A stretch of 64,000 nucleotides of DNA. Source: Conyzicola nivalis. GTDB taxonomy: Bacteria > Actinomycetota > Actinomycetes > Actinomycetales > Microbacteriaceae. How positions within the stretch are numbered: position 1 is the first letter of the stretch; each line of letters opens with the position of its first letter. Below are positions 61,626-64,000 of this stretch, piece by piece. The notes under the pieces were generated by a model. That model did no database searches. It had not been told where the DNA came from and saw only the letters and a program-made list of their open reading frames with translations. The translations under genes were made by a program, and so were the position numbers. Where the stretch lies: positions 1,628,882-1,692,881 of the forward strand of contig NZ_BMGB01000001.1 of the NCBI RefSeq assembly GCF_014639655.1, in the 5' to 3' direction.

Positions 61626-63335
61626 TTAGCCCGTGACCGCGCCTTCGGCGGCGGAGTGCACGAGCTTCGCGTATTTCGCGAGCACGCCTCGGGTGTAACG
61701 CGGGGGAAGAGGAGCCCAGCCGATGCGGCGAGCTTCCAGCTCTGCCGGATCGACAAGTAGGTCGAGCGAGCGAGCTGCGATATCGACCCGTATAAGATCA
61801 CCATCGCGCACGAAGGCAATAGGACCTGCGTCTACTGCTTCGGGAGCTATGTGGCCGATACACAGTCCGGTTGTGCCGCCTGAGAACCTGCCGTCCGTCA
61901 ACAGTAGTACATCTTTGCCGAGCCCAGCGCCCTTGATGGCGGCGGTGATCGCGAGCATCTCGCGCATGCCCGGCCCGCCCTTCGGGCCCTCGTAACGGAT
62001 GACGACGACCTCGCCCTTGTTGATGGTCCCCTCGGTGAGCGCGTCGAGCGCTTCACGCTCGCGCTCGAACACGCGCGCGGGGCCCTCGAAGACGTCGGCG
62101 TCGAAGCCGGCGGTCTTGACGACGGATCCTTCGGGGGCGAACGAGCCGTGCAGCACCGTGAGGCCGCCCGTCGCGTGGATGGGGTTGTCGAGCGTGCGCA
62201 GCACCTTGCCGTCGAGCGGGTCGATGCTCATCTCGGCGAGGTTCTCGGCGAGCGTCTTGCCGGTCACGGTGAGCACGTCGCCGTGCATCAGTCCGGCGTC
62301 GAGCAGTGCCTTCATCAGCACCGGGATGCCGCCCTGGCGGTCGACGTCGTTCATCACGTACTTGCCGAAGGGCTTGAGGTCGCCGATGTGCGGCACCTTG
62401 TCGCCGATGCGGTTGAAGTCGTCAAGGGTGAGCTCGACCTCTGCCTCGTAGGCGATCGCGAGCAGGTGCAGGATGACGTTGGTCGAGCCGCCGAGTGCCA
62501 TCGCGACCGTGATCGCGTTCTCGAAAGCCTTCTTGGTGAGGATGTCGCGTGCCGTGATGCCGAGGCGCAGTAGGTTGACCACGGCCTCGCCGGAGCGGTG
62601 CGCGTAGTAGTCGCGGCGGCGGTCGGCGGCAGCGGGGCTGGCGGAGCCCGGGAGGCTGAGACCGAGGGCCTCGGCGACGGAGGCCATGGTGTTGGCGGTG
62701 TACATGCCGCCGCAGGCACCCTCGCCGGGCGCGAAGGCGCACTCGATGCGGTGCGCGTCCTCGAGGCTCATGGTGCCGGCCTTGACACCACCCACGGCTT
62801 CGAAGGAGTCGATGATGGTGATGTCTTTCTCGGTGCCGTCGCTGAGCTTCACCCAGCCGGGCGCGATCGAGCCGGCGTACAGGAAGACGCTGGAGAGGTC
62901 GAGGCGCGCGGCGGCCATGAGCATGCCGGGGATCGATTTGTCGCAACCGGCGAGCAGCACGGAACCGTCGAGGCGCTCGGCCATCATGACGGTCTCGACA
63001 GAGTCGGCGATGACCTCGCGGGAGACGAGCGAGAAGTGCATGCCCTCGTGCCCCATAGAGATGCCGTCGGAGACGCTGATGGTGCCGAACTGCAGCGGGT
63101 ATCCGCCGCCACCGTGCACGCCCTCTTTCGCCGCCTGGGCGAGGCGGTCGAGCGACAGGTTGCACGGTGTGATCTCGTTCCACGAGCTCGCAATACCGAT
63201 CTGGGGCTTCTCCCAGTCGGCGTCGCCCATGCCGACGGCGCGGAGCATTCCGCGCGACGTCGTGGCTTCGATACCGTCGGTGACGGTGCGGGAGCGGGGC
63301 TTGATGTCGATGGCGTCTCGGGGTGTGTCCGGCAT
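61626..63335 (-). CDS. ilvD: Dihydroxy-acid dehydratase
   Basis: A 569-residue iron-sulfur dehydratase. Three Cys ligands: Cys58 in ITPCNL, Cys131 in [10 protein letters not shown] and Cys208 in [35 protein letters not shown] lies near residues 480-500. First gene of ilvDBNC. The stretch 61741-61920, coding about residues 473-532, has about 57% G+C by my count and uses codons such as ATA and CTA on the coding strand's complement, unlike the rest of the gene. No attenuator leader peptide is visible upstream. Confidence 0.95.
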   Translation of the reverse strand: MPDTPRDAIDIKPRSRTVTDGIEATTSRGMLRAVGMGDADWEKPQIGIASSWNEITPCNLSLDRLAQAAKEGVHGGGGYPLQFGTISVSDGISMGHEGMHFSLVSREVIADSVETVMMAERLDGSVLLAGCDKSIPGMLMAAARLDLSSVFLYAGSIAPGWVKLSDGTEKDITIIDSFEAVGGVKAGTMSLEDAHRIECAFAPGEGACGGMYTANTMASVAEALGLSLPGSASPAAADRRRDYYAHRSGEAVVNLLRLGITARDILTKKAFENAITVAMALGGSTNVILHLLAIAYEAEVELTLDDFNRIGDKVPHIGDLKPFGKYVMNDVDRQGGIPVLMKALLDAGLMHGDVLTVTGKTLAENLAEMSIDPLDGKVLRTLDNPIHATGGLTVLHGSFAPEGSVVKTAGFDADVFEGPARVFEREREALDALTEGTINKGEVVVIRYEGPKGGPGMREMLAITAAIKGAGLGKDVLLLTDGRFSGGTTGLCIGHIAPEAVDAGPIAFVRDGDLIRVDIAARSLDLLVDPAELEARRIGWAPLPPRYTRGVLAKYAKLVHSAAEGAVTG

Positions 63336-63359
63336 GTTACGAGTGTAATGAACGCAACT

Positions 63360-63389
63360 GACCGAGCGTTGCACAGTGCACGCTCAGTC
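63360..63389 (-). terminator. Hairpin at the mnhG stop and ilvD upstream region
   Basis: GACCGAGCG (63360-63368) and CGCTCAGTC (63381-63389) pair at eight of nine positions; the loop itself holds the near-palindrome TGCACAGTGCA. It overlaps the mnhG stop (63384) and lies 25 bases before the ilvD start, so it may end the Mrp transcript or act on ilvD expression. Confidence 0.45.
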
Positions 63390-63779
63390 GGCCTCTCGCT
63401 TCGCCTCGCGCTTCGCCGCCTCGAGCGTCTCGGCCGTCGCGCGCTCGACCGCCTCCTCGAGTTCGTCGGTGATCATCAGCTCGTGGTTGAAGTTCGCCGT
63501 GCGGTAGCCGGCCCGGCCGACCATGTGCGCGGAGATCGGCGCGGTGAGCATCTGAAAGAGCACCACCGGGATGAGCAACAGCAGGGTCGACCACTCGCGC
63601 GATTCGAGAGCGATCGCGAGCACGACGAAGATCAGCCCGAGGATCTGCGGCTTGGTGGCGGCGTGCATGCGGCTGAGCGCGTCGGGGAACCGCACGAGGC
63701 CGACACCGGCGGCGAGCGACAACAACGCGCCGAGCAGGAGGCAGATGGCGGCGAGGAGGTCGAGAATGTCGTTGGTCAT
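63384..63779 (-). CDS. mnhG: Mrp Na+/H+ antiporter subunit G
   Basis: A 131-residue membrane protein with three helices (about 8-28, 42-60, 64-84). GLVRFPDALSRMHAATKPQILGLIFV (about 27-52) is the MnhG/PhaG signature. The C-terminal 35 residues are a charged, Glu/Ala-rich tail. ATG overlaps the mnhF stop (ATGA). Part of a multi-subunit cation/proton antiporter for pH and sodium homeostasis; the other subunits lie beyond the right edge. Confidence 0.92.
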   Translation of the reverse strand: MTNDILDLLAAICLLLGALLSLAAGVGLVRFPDALSRMHAATKPQILGLIFVVLAIALESREWSTLLLLIPVVLFQMLTAPISAHMVGRAGYRTANFNHELMITDELEEAVERATAETLEAAKREAKREAD

Positions 63780-64000
63780 CGCGCGCTGCCTTCGTCTGCT
63801 GCATCCGGTTCGTCGCCTATCTCGACCGACTCGTCGACCGGACCCGACGTCGCCGACGCGCTCTCGCCGAGCGGGCTGTCGACGCCCACCGGAACGCCGG
63901 CCGGGCGGTCCTGCTTCGAGACGTACCGCGCGACGGCGATCGTCGCGAAGATCGCGGTGCTGGCGAGCACGACCATGAGCGGGATCGTTCGGGTGTGTCC
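63776..64000 (-). CDS. mnhF: Mrp Na+/H+ antiporter subunit F (5' end outside the window)
   Basis: A frame of at least 74 residues open to the right edge. IPLMVVLASTAIFATIAVARYV is a transmembrane helix matching the last helix of MnhF, and position directly before mnhG with an ATGA overlap supports this. The tail of about 45 residues is unusually long and acidic for the family. The start codon is outside the window. Confidence 0.75.
   Translation of the reverse strand, partial: GHTRTIPLMVVLASTAIFATIAVARYVSKQDRPAGVPVGVDSPLGESASATSGPVDESVEIGDEPDAADEGSAR

Noticed and set aside
63336-63383. Branched-chain amino acid attenuator before ilvD
   Set aside because: No leader peptide rich in Ile, Val or Leu and no terminator/antiterminator pair; only one hairpin overlapping the mnhG stop.

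Overview
The window comes from a high-GC Gram-positive actinobacterium, most likely a member of Microbacteriaceae. This rests on the strong G/C bias at third codon positions, frequent GTG starts, dense GTGA/ATGA stop-start overlaps, many apparently leaderless genes with a TANNNT box 5-7 bases before the ATG, an actinobacterial cytochrome oxidase subunit 4, and a surface protein with an LAxTG sorting signal. The genus is inference. No rRNA, tRNA, CRISPR array, transposase or phage gene was found. || Layout. 0-7.4 kb: a molybdenum hydroxylase (FAD subunit plus a fused 2Fe-2S/Mo subunit), XdhC, DUF3467, an acetoacetate-decarboxylase-like protein with an SDR, and an alpha/beta hydrolase. 7.4-12.2 kb: TetR with two operators, MFS exporter, allantoinase, urate oxidase and guanine deaminase. 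12.2-14.1 kb: a Ser/Thr kinase with nine Thr-containing hexapeptides, and a coupled lipoprotein. 14.1-16.8 kb: MFS transporter, HIU hydrolase, OHCU decarboxylase and a MocA-like cytidylyltransferase. 16.8-20.7 kb: MerR/SDR pair and the ribulose-monophosphate genes hps-phi, facing a LuxR regulator that carries a histidine-kinase-like ATPase. 20.8-28.6 kb: three small genes, RpiR, allantoate amidohydrolase, ureidoglycine aminotransferase, an AtzH-amidase fusion and a formamidase-family protein. 28.7-37.6 kb: DUF1275 membrane protein, molybdate importer modABC with an HTH-TOBE regulator, a surface protein, and moeB-moeA-moaC/mogA-moaE. 37.7-52.5 kb: an accessory block of three regulator-led modules rich in flavoenzymes. 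52.7-58.1 kb: hydrolase, XRE regulator, ctaF-like gene, a small basic protein, moaD-moaA, and a sulfite-oxidase-like/flavin reductase/DUF6510 operon. 58.2-64 kb: ilvDBNC and the start of an Mrp antiporter operon. || How it fits together. The first 30 kb encode nearly all steps from guanine or xanthine through urate, HIU, OHCU, allantoin and allantoate to ureidoglycine. The same window supplies molybdate uptake and most of the cofactor pathway that the hydroxylase (and the sulfite-oxidase-like enzyme) needs. The cofactor genes are split by the accessory block, which looks like an insertion. || Most unusual signals: a family of about 35-bp palindromic elements whose end supplies the stop codon, and an Ala-Gly C-terminus, to several unrelated genes; a Thr-x-x-Leu array in the kinase; a LuxR/ATPase regulator lacking the usual phospho-histidine beside hps-phi; an amidase pair next to the purine genes; and the Mo-enzyme/flavin reductase/DUF6510 trio of unknown substrate.
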